Source of the DNA: GSA-30 sp036384435
Lineage (GTDB): Bacteria > Pseudomonadota > Gammaproteobacteria > Xanthomonadales > Rhodanobacteraceae
NCBI RefSeq assembly: GCF_036384435.1
Contig: NZ_DASVMI010000080.1
Coordinates: 1 to 64,000 of the forward strand
DNA: 64,000 nucleotides
Direction of reading: 5' to 3'
The first letter of the stretch is position 1. Each line of letters begins with the position of its first letter. The notes under the pieces were generated by a model. That model worked only from the letters and a program-made list of their open reading frames with translations, was not told the origin of the DNA and searched no databases. Of this stretch, positions 7,010 to 16,132 are shown piece after piece. The translations under genes were made by a program, and so were the position numbers.

Positions 7010-9880
7010 GTGAAACGACGCTATATCGCCGTGTTTTGCCTTTGGCTGGGTTTATTCGACCTCACGCCGGGCAATGCCCGGGAGCCTGTACCGGCATCGC
7101 CAACTGAGCCCTTGCCGCTGACGTCCGCCGAACGGGCTTATCTACGTTCGTTGCCAACGCTCAACGTCGCGGTGGACAAAAGCTTCCGCCCGTTCACTGT
7201 GGTCGATGCAAGCGGGCATGTCCAAGGTCTGGCGATCGATTATCTGCATGAGATCGCTGATCGACTCGGTCTGCGTCTCAATTTCGTTCCAGCGCAGGAC
7301 TGGAACGAAACCATGGGCTTGATCCGTGAACGGCGCGTGGATCTGCTAGGCACGATGGTGCCCGGTGGTATCGCCGATCGATACATGAAATCTTCCCAGC
7401 CCTACGTCAGCTTTCCCTTGATGATCGTCTTGCGCGAGCGTCATCCGTCCACCGCCGGATTGGATGACCTGCTAGGCAGGACGATTCTCGCCAATCCCCA
7501 GCGGTCCGCCGATGCCAGTGCGCTGACGCGGTTGCTTGATTACCGCTTATTACCGGTGTCTTCCGTCGAAGTGGCCATGAAGCGCCTGGCTGCGGGAGAG
7601 GGTGACGCCATGCTGGGTAACCTGGCATCGGTGGATGATCTGCTGAGTCGCCATTATTTTGGTGTCCTGCGCGTGGTGGCGCCTACTGGTGTTGACGAGC
7701 CGCTGGCCGTGGGCGTGCGCCCCGGTCTGGAGCCCTTGCGACCGTTGCTCGATCGCGCCATAACCGCGATAACGCCACGCGAACATGCGGCCATTCGTAA
7801 TGCATGGTTTTCATCGCGTTACAGCTTTGGCACCAGCCTGGGCACGCTTTTGCTGCAACTGTTGCCCTTGCTGCTGGCGGGCGCCGTGGCAATGCTGGCA
7901 TTGACGTACGCGTACTTGAAGCTTCGACGGGAAATGCGTCTGCGCCAACTATCGGAGAGAATGCTTGCCGATGTTGCTGCCAACCTGCCAGCGGTGGTCT
8001 ACAAACTGAAAATGTGGCCCGATGGCACGCGCCGTTTCATTTTCGTCGGTGGCGATCCTGCGCCTTTGATGGGATTGAACACGGAAGAGATCCTCGCGGA
8101 CAAGTCGGTCGTGTTGAACACCGTGCACGCAGAGGATCGCGCCATGTTGCTCGATGCGTTGCACGAATCGGCACGCGAAATGACGCCTTTGCGAGTGGAA
8201 CTGCGAGCCAATGTTGCCGGGCGCATTCGCTTCATCCATTCGCAGGCCCGGCCACGCAAGGGGGAGGACGGCTGCATTTACTGGAGCGGCTTCTGGAGCG
8301 ATGTCACCCTGGAGCATGAACAGGCACAAGCCTTGGCACATGCGCGTGACGCGGCCGAGCAAGCTACCCAGGCAAAATCGCAATTCCTGGCGAGCATGAG
8401 CCATGAAATCCGCACCCCCATGAACGGGGTTATCGGTATGCTCGATGTGCTGGCCCAGACAACGCTGACCTCACAGCAACGGCAGATGGTCAGCGTGATG
8501 AGCGATTCAGCCGAATCGTTGCTGCGCATCGTCAACGATATCCTCGACTTTTCAAGGGTCGAATCGGGTGAGTTGGTGGTCGCCGAAACACCCATGGACG
8601 TCCGACGACTGGTCGACGCGGTAGCGGCCATCATGGCGTCCTCGTCACAGGCCAAAGGCTTGTCGCTGCAAATCCGGGTAAGCGATGACGTTCCTTCCAG
8701 CGTTGTCGGCGACGACGGCCGGTTGCGGCAGATCCTGCTGAATCTGTTGAGTAATGCAGTCAAGTTCACCCAGGCGGGCACCGTCAGTCTCGATGTCGAT
8801 GTGCTTCGGCACGAACCGTCGGCGCAATGGTTGAGTTATTGCGTGAAAGACACCGGAATAGGCATCGCAACCTGTGTACAGGAGCAGATTTTTGAACCAT
8901 TCGTGCAGGGCGACCCTTCCACCACTCGATATTTTGGCGGTAGTGGCTTGGGTCTGACGATCTGTCGGCACCTGGCCCAATTGATGGGAGGCCACATCTC
9001 ACTGGAGAGCAAGCTGGCTCATGGCACCAGCGTGCGTGTGATCCTGCCCATGAAGTTGCCTCCAACGGATGCCACTTCCACGGTCTGCCCGCCGTGTATC
9101 GCTACATCGGCCAGCGGCGTCCCTGCGTTGCCTTTTGACGCACCCGTGCCTGCGCCGACGGGCAGGGTGCTCGTCGTGGACGACCATCCGGCCAACCGCC
9201 AATTGCTATGCATGCAACTGGCCATGCTGGGCATGGACTGCCGCGAGGCGTCGAGCGGTCCTCAAGCGCTGGATATCCTTGCCGAGCGCTCCTTCGACAT
9301 CGTGTTCACCGACTGCCATATGCCCGGCATGGACGGCTTTGAACTGGTGCGACACATTCGTGCGTTGCCCGAAGCGGTTGCCATGCGTGTGATTGCGGTC
9401 ACCGCCGATGCCTATCCCGACACCGTCACGCGTTGCAAACAGTCGGGCATGGACCACTTCCTGGCCAAGCCCGTGCGCTTGCCTGACCTGGAGCATATGT
9501 TGGGAAGAAACGCACAGGATGCTGGCGAACCCAAGGCCGATGTCGTCGTTGATAGCGGCCGGCTGCGCAGATTGATGGGCACGGACAAGGCGATGCTATC
9601 TTTGCTTGATACTTGCATTGCCGAGACGGAGCGCAAGATGGCAGAGCTGCCGACCCTGCTCGCGGCCGCCGATCCGCAGGCGATGGCCGAGTGGCTGCAT
9701 CACGTGCTTGGCGGTCTGATCCTCATCTTCGAACGCGAGTCGCTTGCCGATGCCTATGAGGTCGAGAACGCTTTGCACGATGCCCTCGACATTGGCATCG
9801 ATATCAACCACGCGATGGTGTCGCGACTGGACCAACACGTCCGGGCCATGCGTCAGGCCGCCAGTGTCTTGCGTCGCTGA
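7010..9880 (+). CDS. BvgS/EvgS-like hybrid sensor histidine kinase with periplasmic solute-binding sensor
   Basis: Multidomain phosphorelay kinase of 956 residues. In order: signal peptide (residues 1-23, ending GNA-R); periplasmic SBP_bac_3 sensor (about 35-265); TM (about 273-303); PAS-like domain (about 317-430); HisKA with phospho-acceptor His in SMSHEIRTPMNG (about residue 464); HATPase (about 560-685); receiver domain GRVLVVDDHP with the phospho-Asp in FTDCHMPGMDG (about 767); and a C-terminal Hpt-like domain with the candidate His in WLHHVLGG (about 896). The GTG start at 7010 was chosen because it follows GGACGGAGGACC and begins the signal peptide. No response regulator is adjacent, so the output partner is elsewhere. 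Confidence 0.9.
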   Translation: MKRRYIAVFCLWLGLFDLTPGNAREPVPASPTEPLPLTSAERAYLRSLPTLNVAVDKSFRPFTVVDASGHVQGLAIDYLHEIADRLGLRLNFVPAQDWNETMGLIRERRVDLLGTMVPGGIADRYMKSSQPYVSFPLMIVLRERHPSTAGLDDLLGRTILANPQRSADASALTRLLDYRLLPVSSVEVAMKRLAAGEGDAMLGNLASVDDLLSRHYFGVLRVVAPTGVDEPLAVGVRPGLEPLRPLLDRAITAITPREHAAIRNAWFSSRYSFGTSLGTLLLQLLPLLLAGAVAMLALTYAYLKLRREMRLRQLSERMLADVAANLPAVVYKLKMWPDGTRRFIFVGGDPAPLMGLNTEEILADKSVVLNTVHAEDRAMLLDALHESAREMTPLRVELRANVAGRIRFIHSQARPRKGEDGCIYWSGFWSDVTLEHEQAQALAHARDAAEQATQAKSQFLASMSHEIRTPMNGVIGMLDVLAQTTLTSQQRQMVSVMSDSAESLLRIVNDILDFSRVESGELVVAETPMDVRRLVDAVAAIMASSSQAKGLSLQIRVSDDVPSSVVGDDGRLRQILLNLLSNAVKFTQAGTVSLDVDVLRHEPSAQWLSYCVKDTGIGIATCVQEQIFEPFVQGDPSTTRYFGGSGLGLTICRHLAQLMGGHISLESKLAHGTSVRVILPMKLPPTDATSTVCPPCIATSASGVPALPFDAPVPAPTGRVLVVDDHPANRQLLCMQLAMLGMDCREASSGPQALDILAERSFDIVFTDCHMPGMDGFELVRHIRALPEAVAMRVIAVTADAYPDTVTRCKQSGMDHFLAKPVRLPDLEHMLGRNAQDAGEPKADVVVDSGRLRRLMGTDKAMLSLLDTCIAETERKMAELPTLLAAADPQAMAEWLHHVLGGLILIFERESLADAYEVENALHDALDIGIDINHAMVSRLDQHVRAMRQAASVLRR

Positions 9881-9906
9881 AAAAAAGGCGGCGCCGTAGC
9901 GCCGCC
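9881..9906 (-). terminator. Intrinsic terminator of the fadN-fadA operon
   Basis: Read on the minus strand, a perfect GC stem GGCGGCGC-TACG-GCGCCGCC (8 bp, 4-nt loop) is followed at once by a run of six or more T. It starts 27 bases past the fadA stop. On the plus strand it also closes the kinase gene, without a U tract. Confidence 0.85.
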
Positions 9907-9932
9907 GTTCTGCTTGCCTGCGGATCGATCGT

Positions 9933-11138
9933 TTAGACCGCTTCGAAGATGCCTGCCGCACCCATGCCGGTACCGATGCACATGGTGACCATGCCGTACT
10001 TTTTCTTATGGCGACGCATGCCATGCACCAAGGTGGCGGCACGGATCGCGCCGGTCGCGCCCAGCGGGTGACCCAGCGCGATGGCGCCGCCCAGCGGATT
10101 GACCTTGGAGGCATCCAGGCCCAGGTCCTTGATCACGGCCAGCGACTGCGCGGCAAAGGCTTCGTTGAGTTCAATCCAGTCGATCTGGTCCTGCGTCAGG
10201 CCGGCCTGCTTGAGCACCTTCGGGATGGCTTCCTTCGGACCGATACCCATGATGTCAGGCTTCACTCCGGCCACGGCATAGCTGACGAAGCGAGCCAGCG
10301 GTTGCAGGTTGTACTTCTTGATCGCCGCTTCGCTGGCCAGCAGCAGCGCACCGGCGCCGTCGGAGGTCTGCGAAGAGTTGCCCGCCGTCACCGAACCGCC
10401 GAACTGACCGTTGCGGAACACCGGCTTGAGCTTGCCAAGTACTTCAACCGTGCTGCCCGGACGTGGGCCTTCATCCGTATCGATGACGCGGCTATCAGTC
10501 TTGATGCCGCGAGTCTTGAGATCGGGGTAACGATCGTCAAGGGTGAAAGGGGTGATTTCGTCCTTGAATTCACCCGCCTTGATCGCTGCCAGCGCCTTGT
10601 CATGGCTGAGCGCAGAAAACGTATCCTGTTCCTCGCGGCTGACCTTCCACTGCTTGGCCACGTTTTCGGCGGTAATGCCCATGCCATAGGCGATGCCGAT
10701 GTTTTCGTCCTGGAAGATCGCCGGATTCATGGCGACCTTGTGGCCCATCATCGGCACCATGCTCATGCTCTCGGTGCCGCCGGCGATCATCAGTTCGGCC
10801 TCGCCCAGGCGAATGCGATCGGCAGCCATGGCGATGGCCTGCACACCGGAAGAGCAAAAACGATTGACCGTCACGCCCGGTACGGTGTCCGGCAGGCCGG
10901 CCAGAAGCACGCCGATGCGTGCCACGTTCATGCCTTGCTCGGCTTCCGGCATGGCGCAGCCGATGATGGCATCGCCGATCTCATGCGGATCGATGCCCGG
11001 TGCCTGCGCCATCACGGCGCGGATCACGTGGGCCAGCATGTCGTCGGGACGGGTGTTGCGAAACACGCCGCGCGGCGCCTTGCCGACCGGTGTACGGGTG
11101 GCGGCGACGATGTAGGCGTCCTGGATTTGCTTGCTCAT
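9933..11138 (-). CDS. fadA: Acetyl-CoA C-acyltransferase (3-ketoacyl-CoA thiolase)
   Basis: Thiolase of 401 residues catalysing the last step of beta-oxidation, CoA-dependent cleavage of 3-ketoacyl-CoA. The nucleophile Cys lies in RFCSSGVQAIA (about residue 91). The His of GGAIALGHPLGATGAI and the second Cys in TMCIGTGMGAAGIFE near the C-terminus complete the active site. ATG 11138 (MSKQIQDAYIVAATRTPVGK) fits the family; the longer in-frame extension does not. It lies 108 bases downstream of the fadN-like gene on the same strand and should form the trifunctional-type FAO partner. A strong terminator follows. Confidence 0.95.
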   Translation of the reverse strand: MSKQIQDAYIVAATRTPVGKAPRGVFRNTRPDDMLAHVIRAVMAQAPGIDPHEIGDAIIGCAMPEAEQGMNVARIGVLLAGLPDTVPGVTVNRFCSSGVQAIAMAADRIRLGEAELMIAGGTESMSMVPMMGHKVAMNPAIFQDENIGIAYGMGITAENVAKQWKVSREEQDTFSALSHDKALAAIKAGEFKDEITPFTLDDRYPDLKTRGIKTDSRVIDTDEGPRPGSTVEVLGKLKPVFRNGQFGGSVTAGNSSQTSDGAGALLLASEAAIKKYNLQPLARFVSYAVAGVKPDIMGIGPKEAIPKVLKQAGLTQDQIDWIELNEAFAAQSLAVIKDLGLDASKVNPLGGAIALGHPLGATGAIRAATLVHGMRRHKKKYGMVTMCIGTGMGAAGIFEAV

Positions 11139-11246
11139 GGAAAGCTCCAAAGAATCGTTGAAGGAGATAGTGGGGAAAGAGCGGGAAGCGAGGGGCGCGA
11201 AGCGCGCTGTTCTCTCACTTCCCATTCCGCGCGACTGGCGCGCTCA

Positions 11247-13619
11247 CTAGTTCCTCAGGGGTTTGCCGGTAGTCATCGTGTGGGCAATGCGGGCCTGCGT
11301 CTTCTCCGTCTGCGCCAGCTCCACGAAGTGCTTGCGCTCCAGTTCGAGCAGCCATTCTTCGTCTACCTGCGAACCGCGTTCGACATTGCCGCCACACAGC
11401 GTATCGGCGATGCGCGAGGCGATCTCCACGTCATGCTCGGAGGCGAAGTAGCCCGCTTGCAGGTTGGCCAGCGAGGCCTTGAACGTGGCGGTGCCGACGT
11501 CGCCCGCGACCGGAATCGCGCGCTGCGGCAGCGGCGGACGATAGCCCGCTTCAGCCAGCGACTGCGCGACTTTCTTGGCCACATACAACAGCTCATAGGC
11601 GTTGAACACCACCACATCGCTGTCGCGCATCAGGCCCATCTGCTTGGCTTCCAGCGCGCTGCCGGCCACCTTGGCCATGGCCACCGTCTCGAACACCTTC
11701 TTCAGTGCTTCGAACGGGTCGCCCGGATTCTGCTGGGCTGCACGCACAGCCAGTTCATGCAGGCCACCGCCGGCAGGCAACAGGCCCACGCCCGCCTCGA
11801 CCAGGCCGATGTAGCTTTCCAGGGCTGCCACGGTGCGGGCCGAGTGCATCTGGAATTCGCAACCGCCACCCAGGGCCAGGCCGCGCACGGCCGACACCAC
11901 CGGTACCAGCGAGTGCTTGATGCGCATGCTGGTGCGCTGGAAGTTGGCGACCATCTTGTCGAAGTCGTCGATCTTGCCCGCCTGCAACAGGCCCAGCGCA
12001 CCCTTGAGATCCGCGCCAGCCGAGAACGGCTCGCCGGTCTGCCAGATCACCACGGCCTTGAGCTTTTCCTCGGCAATACCCACGGCGTGCTGGATACCAT
12101 CGAGCACGAAATCGTTGACCGTGTTCATCTTGGTCTTGAACGAGATGATGCCGACGTTGTCGTCGCCCAGCGTCCACAGGCGAACACCCTCGTTTTCCCA
12201 CACGGTCGTGCCCTGGTCGAACTTCTCGCCCAGGATCGGATCGGGGAACAATTGGCGCTGATAGACCGGATGCTGCGAGCGCGGCTTGTCGCTATTGGAA
12301 GCGGCCGAGAACGAACCGCTCTTGCCATGCACGCCCTGGCGGCCATCGGTGACCCACTTGGGCAGCGGCGCCTTGCTCATGGTCTTGCCGGCGGCGATGT
12401 CTTCCTCGATCCACTGCGCTACCTGCTGCCAGCCAGCGGCCTGCCAGGTCTCGAACGGGCCGAGCTTCCAGCCGTAGCCCCAACGGATGGCGAAATCGAC
12501 ATCACGCGCGGTATCGGCGATGTCGGCCAAGTGATAGGCGGTGTAGTGGAACAGGTCGCGGAAGGTTGCCCACAGGAACTGCGCCTGCACGTCGCTGGAC
12601 GCACGCAGTTTGCCGAATTTCTCGGCCGGGTCCTTGATGGCCAGGATCGCGGCCACTTCGTCGGAAGCTTTCTGTTCGGAGGGGCGATAATCCTTCTTCG
12701 CCACATCAAGCACCACGATGTCCTTGCCGGCCTTGCGGTAGAAGCCGGCACCCGTTTTCTGACCCAGCGCGCCCTGGTCGATCAACGCCTGCAACCATGT
12801 GGGCGCCTTGAAGTATTCGTGCCACGGATCGTCGGCCAGCGTATCGGCCATGGTTTTGATCACGTGCGCCATGGTGTCCAGGCCCACCACGTCCGCCGTG
12901 CGGTACGTGGCACTCTTGGGACGGCCCACGGCCGGACCGGTCAGTGCATCGACGGTGTCGAAGCCGAGCTTGAACTGTTCGGTGTGGTACATCGTCGACA
13001 GCATCGAGAACACACCGATGCGGTTGCCGATGAAGTTAGGCGTGTCCTTGGCAATCACCACGCCCTTGCCGACGGTCGTGGTCAAGAAGGCCTCCAGGCC
13101 GTCGAGCACGTTCTTGTCGGTAAGGCGCGTCGGGATCAGCTCCACCAGGTGCATGTAGCGCGGCGGATTGAAGAAATGCACGCCGCTGAAACGATGGCGC
13201 ATGTCTTCGGGCAGCGCTTGAGCCAAGCCATTGATCGACAGGCCCGAGGTGTTGGAGGCGATGATGGCGGTCTTGGAAAGGTGTGAAGCGATCTTCTTGT
13301 ATAGATCCAGCTTCCAGTCCATGCGTTCGGCGATCGCCTCGATCACCAGGTCCACGTCCTTGAGATGGTCCATGTCCTCGTCATAGTTGGCCGGAATGAT
13401 CGCGGCGGCGATGTTCTTCTCGGCCAGCGGGGCAGGGGACAGCTTCTTCAGGTTCTCGATGGCCTTCAGCGCGATCCCACTCTTGGGGCCTTCCTTGGCA
13501 GGGAGGTCGAACAGGACAGTTTCGACACCGGCGTTGGTCAGGTGCGCGGCGATCTGCGCGCCCATGACACCGGCGCCGAGTACCGCGGCCTTGCGGATAC
13601 GTAGAGGTGTTGCAGTCAT
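11247..13619 (-). CDS. fadN: 3-hydroxyacyl-CoA dehydrogenase/enoyl-CoA hydratase fusion (FadN type)
   Basis: Bifunctional beta-oxidation enzyme of 790 residues. The NAD-binding 3-hydroxyacyl-CoA dehydrogenase comes first (VLGAGVMGAQIAAHLTNAGVETVLFD at residues 14-39, then the C-terminal HCDH domains). The crotonase/enoyl-CoA hydratase domain comes last (RGLALGGGCEFQMHSARTVAALESYIGLVEAGVGLLPAGGG). This order and length match Bacillus FadN rather than E. coli FadB, where the hydratase is N-terminal. It is preceded by a TetR/PsrA-like gene and followed by fadA, giving a regulator-fadN-fadA unit. The long open frame antisense to it is a GC-bias shadow. Confidence 0.9.
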   Translation of the reverse strand: MTATPLRIRKAAVLGAGVMGAQIAAHLTNAGVETVLFDLPAKEGPKSGIALKAIENLKKLSPAPLAEKNIAAAIIPANYDEDMDHLKDVDLVIEAIAERMDWKLDLYKKIASHLSKTAIIASNTSGLSINGLAQALPEDMRHRFSGVHFFNPPRYMHLVELIPTRLTDKNVLDGLEAFLTTTVGKGVVIAKDTPNFIGNRIGVFSMLSTMYHTEQFKLGFDTVDALTGPAVGRPKSATYRTADVVGLDTMAHVIKTMADTLADDPWHEYFKAPTWLQALIDQGALGQKTGAGFYRKAGKDIVVLDVAKKDYRPSEQKASDEVAAILAIKDPAEKFGKLRASSDVQAQFLWATFRDLFHYTAYHLADIADTARDVDFAIRWGYGWKLGPFETWQAAGWQQVAQWIEEDIAAGKTMSKAPLPKWVTDGRQGVHGKSGSFSAASNSDKPRSQHPVYQRQLFPDPILGEKFDQGTTVWENEGVRLWTLGDDNVGIISFKTKMNTVNDFVLDGIQHAVGIAEEKLKAVVIWQTGEPFSAGADLKGALGLLQAGKIDDFDKMVANFQRTSMRIKHSLVPVVSAVRGLALGGGCEFQMHSARTVAALESYIGLVEAGVGLLPAGGGLHELAVRAAQQNPGDPFEALKKVFETVAMAKVAGSALEAKQMGLMRDSDVVVFNAYELLYVAKKVAQSLAEAGYRPPLPQRAIPVAGDVGTATFKASLANLQAGYFASEHDVEIASRIADTLCGGNVERGSQVDEEWLLELERKHFVELAQTEKTQARIAHTMTTGKPLRN

Positions 13620-13684
13620 TGGTATCTCCGACGAAGTACGGACACGAAAGGTGCTGACGTAAAGCTGATGAAGCGCGCGGATCC

Positions 13685-14302
13685 TCAGGGATGACTGAGG
13701 CCCGCGGCGGAAAAGCGGATGAGATGCGCGGCCGTCTGCTCGCGATGCACCGTCTCGGTGACATCGCTCTTGCGCTGGATCATGCCGAAGCCCGACATGG
13801 CGTGGGTCAGTGCGCCGGAGACCAGGTCGATGCGCCAGTAGAGCTCTTCCTTGCTCAAGTGCGGTAGCAGGCGTGCGAATTCGGCCGTGAACTGACGCAT
13901 CACGTGGCCGTAATTATCCGACAGGAACTTGCGCAGGGTGTCGTCATGCTCGGCAAAAGCTCGCGCCAGCACGCGCATGAACAGCGTGCCGCTGCCGTCA
14001 TGTGACAGTTCCAGGGCTGGCTTGATAAACGCGGCGAGCACATCGTCCAGCGTAGTCTCCGGCTGGCCGGCAATACGCGCCAGCGCCTTGAGGCGGCGAC
14101 TGTTGAGCTCGTCAAGGCGGCGGCGGAAAACCTCCTCCACCAGGCGGTCCTTCGAGCCGAAGTGATAGTTGACCGCTGCCAGATTGACGCCGGCGGCAGC
14201 GGTGAGTTGGCGCAGCGAAGCGCCCTCGAATCCGTGCCTGGCAAACAACACTTCGGCGGCACTGAGGATGCGTTCTTTCGTCGATTGCTGTGAGGTTTGC
14301 AC
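13685..14302 (-). CDS. TetR-family transcriptional regulator, PsrA/FadR-like
   Basis: Repressor of 205 residues. The N-terminal helix-turn-helix (STKERILSAAEVLFARHGFEGASLRQLTAAAGVNLAAVNYHFGSKDRLVEEVF) is very close to the PsrA signature SLRxITxxAGVNLAAVNYHFGSK. PsrA proteins bind fatty acyl ligands and repress beta-oxidation genes. The GTG at 14302 (VQTSQQSTKERI) was chosen because upstream extension would run through the operators. It precedes fadN by 65 bases on the same strand. Two CAAAC/GTTTG palindromes lie just upstream, so autoregulation and control of the whole fad unit are likely. Confidence 0.82.
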   Translation of the reverse strand: MQTSQQSTKERILSAAEVLFARHGFEGASLRQLTAAAGVNLAAVNYHFGSKDRLVEEVFRRRLDELNSRRLKALARIAGQPETTLDDVLAAFIKPALELSHDGSGTLFMRVLARAFAEHDDTLRKFLSDNYGHVMRQFTAEFARLLPHLSKEELYWRIDLVSGALTHAMSGFGMIQRKSDVTETVHREQTAAHLIRFSAAGLSHP

Positions 14303-14324
14303 GTTCGGGCCTGGGCAGTAGGTA

Positions 14325-14340
14325 TCAAACGATCGTTTGA
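14325..14340. promoter_or_regulatory. PsrA-box-like operator 1
   Basis: A perfect 16-bp palindrome, TCAAACGATCGTTTGA, 23 bases upstream of the TetR start codon. It matches the PsrA-type pattern CAAAC-N4-GTTTG. Its position just before the regulator-fadN-fadA unit fits autorepression. Confidence 0.7.
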
Positions 14341-14365
14341 GAATACCTCGCTCGAACGCTTCCGT

Positions 14366-14375
14366 CAAACGTTTG
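14366..14375. promoter_or_regulatory. PsrA-box-like operator 2
   Basis: A perfect 10-bp palindrome, CAAACGTTTG, carrying the same CAAAC/GTTTG half sites with no spacer. Its centre lies 38 bp from operator 1. It may be a second or weaker regulator site. Confidence 0.45.
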
Positions 14376-14557
14376 TTTTAGACGCGGATGACGTACTTGG
14401 CACGGCGGATGTGTTCAACTTGCGAAATAGCTAGAATCTGTCAGACTTTCCCGTGCTAAATCCTCATTTCATGACGGATTTGGTCAAATTTGCCGACCGG
14501 GGGGTCGGCAATGCCCCAACACAAAACCTAGACATCCTGTCCCCGGAGCAGATCGAC

Positions 14558-14983
14558 ATGGCGCTGGAGCGCACCCTTTCCATTATCAAGCCCGACGCTG
14601 TTGCCAAGAACGTGATCGGCGAAATCTATGCCCGCTTCGAGAAGGCTGGCCTGAAGGTCGTAGCCGCCAAGATGAAGCATCTGTCGCGCAAGGAGGCCGA
14701 AGGCTTCTACGCCGTGCATCGTGAGCGTCCCTTCTTCAATGCGCTGGTCGAATTCATGATCTCCGGCCCGGTGATGATCCAGGCGCTGGAAGGCGACAAC
14801 GCCATCCTGAAGAACCGCGAGCTGATGGGCGCGACCAATCCGAAGGATGCAGCGCCGGGCACCATCCGCGCCGACTTCGCCGATTCGATCGACGCCAATG
14901 CCGTGCACGGTTCGGACGCGGCCGAGACGGCCAAGGTCGAAATTGCTTATTTCTTCGCCGAGACGGAAGTCTTTTCGCGCTGA
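14558..14983 (+). CDS. ndk: Nucleoside diphosphate kinase
   Basis: Cytosolic NDK of 141 residues, the usual length, transferring the gamma-phosphate between nucleoside tri- and diphosphates. The protein begins MALERTLSIIKPDAVAKN and has the active-site His in NAVHGSDA (about residue 117). The ATG at 14558 was chosen over the longer 5' extension because the family N-terminus starts there. It is followed 12 bases later by rlmN, the conserved order in Xanthomonadales. Confidence 0.97.
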   Translation: MALERTLSIIKPDAVAKNVIGEIYARFEKAGLKVVAAKMKHLSRKEAEGFYAVHRERPFFNALVEFMISGPVMIQALEGDNAILKNRELMGATNPKDAAPGTIRADFADSIDANAVHGSDAAETAKVEIAYFFAETEVFSR

Positions 14984-14995
14984 GGTCGTCGTGTT

Positions 14996-16132
14996 GTGAG
15001 CCAGGCTGAAGTAACCACCACCACCGACAAGGTCAACCTGCTCGATTTCGATCGACAGGGCTTACGTGACTTTTTCGCCAACATCGGCGAAAAGCCGTAC
15101 CGCGCCGACCAGGTCATGAAGTGGATCTACCACCGCCTGGAAGACAACTTCGAGAACATGACCGACGTAGGCAAGGCGCTTCGAGCCAAGCTCGAGGCGT
15201 CGTGCTACATCGGCCCACCCAAGACCTTGTTCGACAAGGGCGCGGCCGATGGTACCCACAAGTGGTTGTTGGGCATGGATGGCGGCAACGCCATCGAGGC
15301 GGTCTACATCCCGGAGCCGACCCGCGGCACGCTGTGCGTGTCCTCGCAGGTAGGCTGCGGCCTGAACTGCCAGTTCTGCTCCACTGCCACGCAGGGCTTC
15401 AATCGCAACCTTGCCACGTCCGAGATCATCGGACAGATGTGGGTCGCGGCCAAATACCTGGGCAACGTCACGCACCAGAACCGTCGCATTACCAACGTGG
15501 TCATGATGGGCATGGGCGAACCGTTGCTCAACTTCGACAATGTGGTCAAGGCCATGAGCCTGATGCGCGATGACTTCGGATTCGGCCTGGCGTCCAAGCG
15601 CGTGACGCTGTCGACCGCCGGCATGGTGCCGATGATCGACAAGCTGTCCGAGGCCATCGATGTCTCGCTGGCAGTGTCGCTGCATGCGGCCAATGACGAG
15701 TTGCGCACCGAACTGGTACCGCTCAACAAGCGTTACCCGATCGCCGAACTGGTGGCCTCCTGCCAGCGCTGGCTGGCACGTAAGCCGCGCACCTCGATCA
15801 CCTTCGAATACACCTTGATGAAGGGCATCAACGACCAGCCCGAGCATGCCCGCCAGCTGATCAAGCTGATGCGCCGCCTGCCCAACTGCAAGGTCAACCT
15901 GATCCCGTTCAATCCTTTCCCCGGCACGCGCTTCGAGCGGTCCGATACCGACGTGATTCGCGCGTTCCAGACGCAGCTTCTCAATGCCGGCATCCTCACC
16001 ATGCTGCGTCGCACGCGTGGCGACGACATCGATGCCGCTTGCGGACAGCTCAAGGGACAGGTTCTCGATCGCACGCGTCGTCAATCGGAATTTCGCAAGC
16101 GTCTTGAAGATGGAGCGGCCCATGCGGCTTGA
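14996..16132 (+). CDS. rlmN: 23S rRNA (adenine2503-C2)/tRNA (adenine37-C2)-methyltransferase
   Basis: Radical-SAM methyltransferase of 378 residues, modifying A2503 of 23S rRNA and A37 of some tRNAs. The iron-sulfur motif CGLNCQFC (CxxxCxxC) lies in GCGLNCQFCSTATQGFNRNL (about residues 121-140), and the catalytic Cys partner in RRTRGDDIDAACGQL near the C-terminus. It starts at GTG 14996, 12 bases after ndk. Its 3' end overlaps the pilF start by 11 bases, suggesting coupled translation. Confidence 0.97.
   Translation: MSQAEVTTTTDKVNLLDFDRQGLRDFFANIGEKPYRADQVMKWIYHRLEDNFENMTDVGKALRAKLEASCYIGPPKTLFDKGAADGTHKWLLGMDGGNAIEAVYIPEPTRGTLCVSSQVGCGLNCQFCSTATQGFNRNLATSEIIGQMWVAAKYLGNVTHQNRRITNVVMMGMGEPLLNFDNVVKAMSLMRDDFGFGLASKRVTLSTAGMVPMIDKLSEAIDVSLAVSLHAANDELRTELVPLNKRYPIAELVASCQRWLARKPRTSITFEYTLMKGINDQPEHARQLIKLMRRLPNCKVNLIPFNPFPGTRFERSDTDVIRAFQTQLLNAGILTMLRRTRGDDIDAACGQLKGQVLDRTRRQSEFRKRLEDGAAHAA

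Noticed and set aside
10008..13286. 1092-codon open frame on the plus strand, antisense to fadA and fadN
   Set aside because: It lies entirely opposite two clear beta-oxidation genes, is His/Arg/Gly-rich with no domain, and arises from GC-biased third positions.
14399..14440. Sigma54-like promoter before ndk (TTGGCACGG)
   Set aside because: The -12 TGC element is not at the required spacing, so the match is only half a site.
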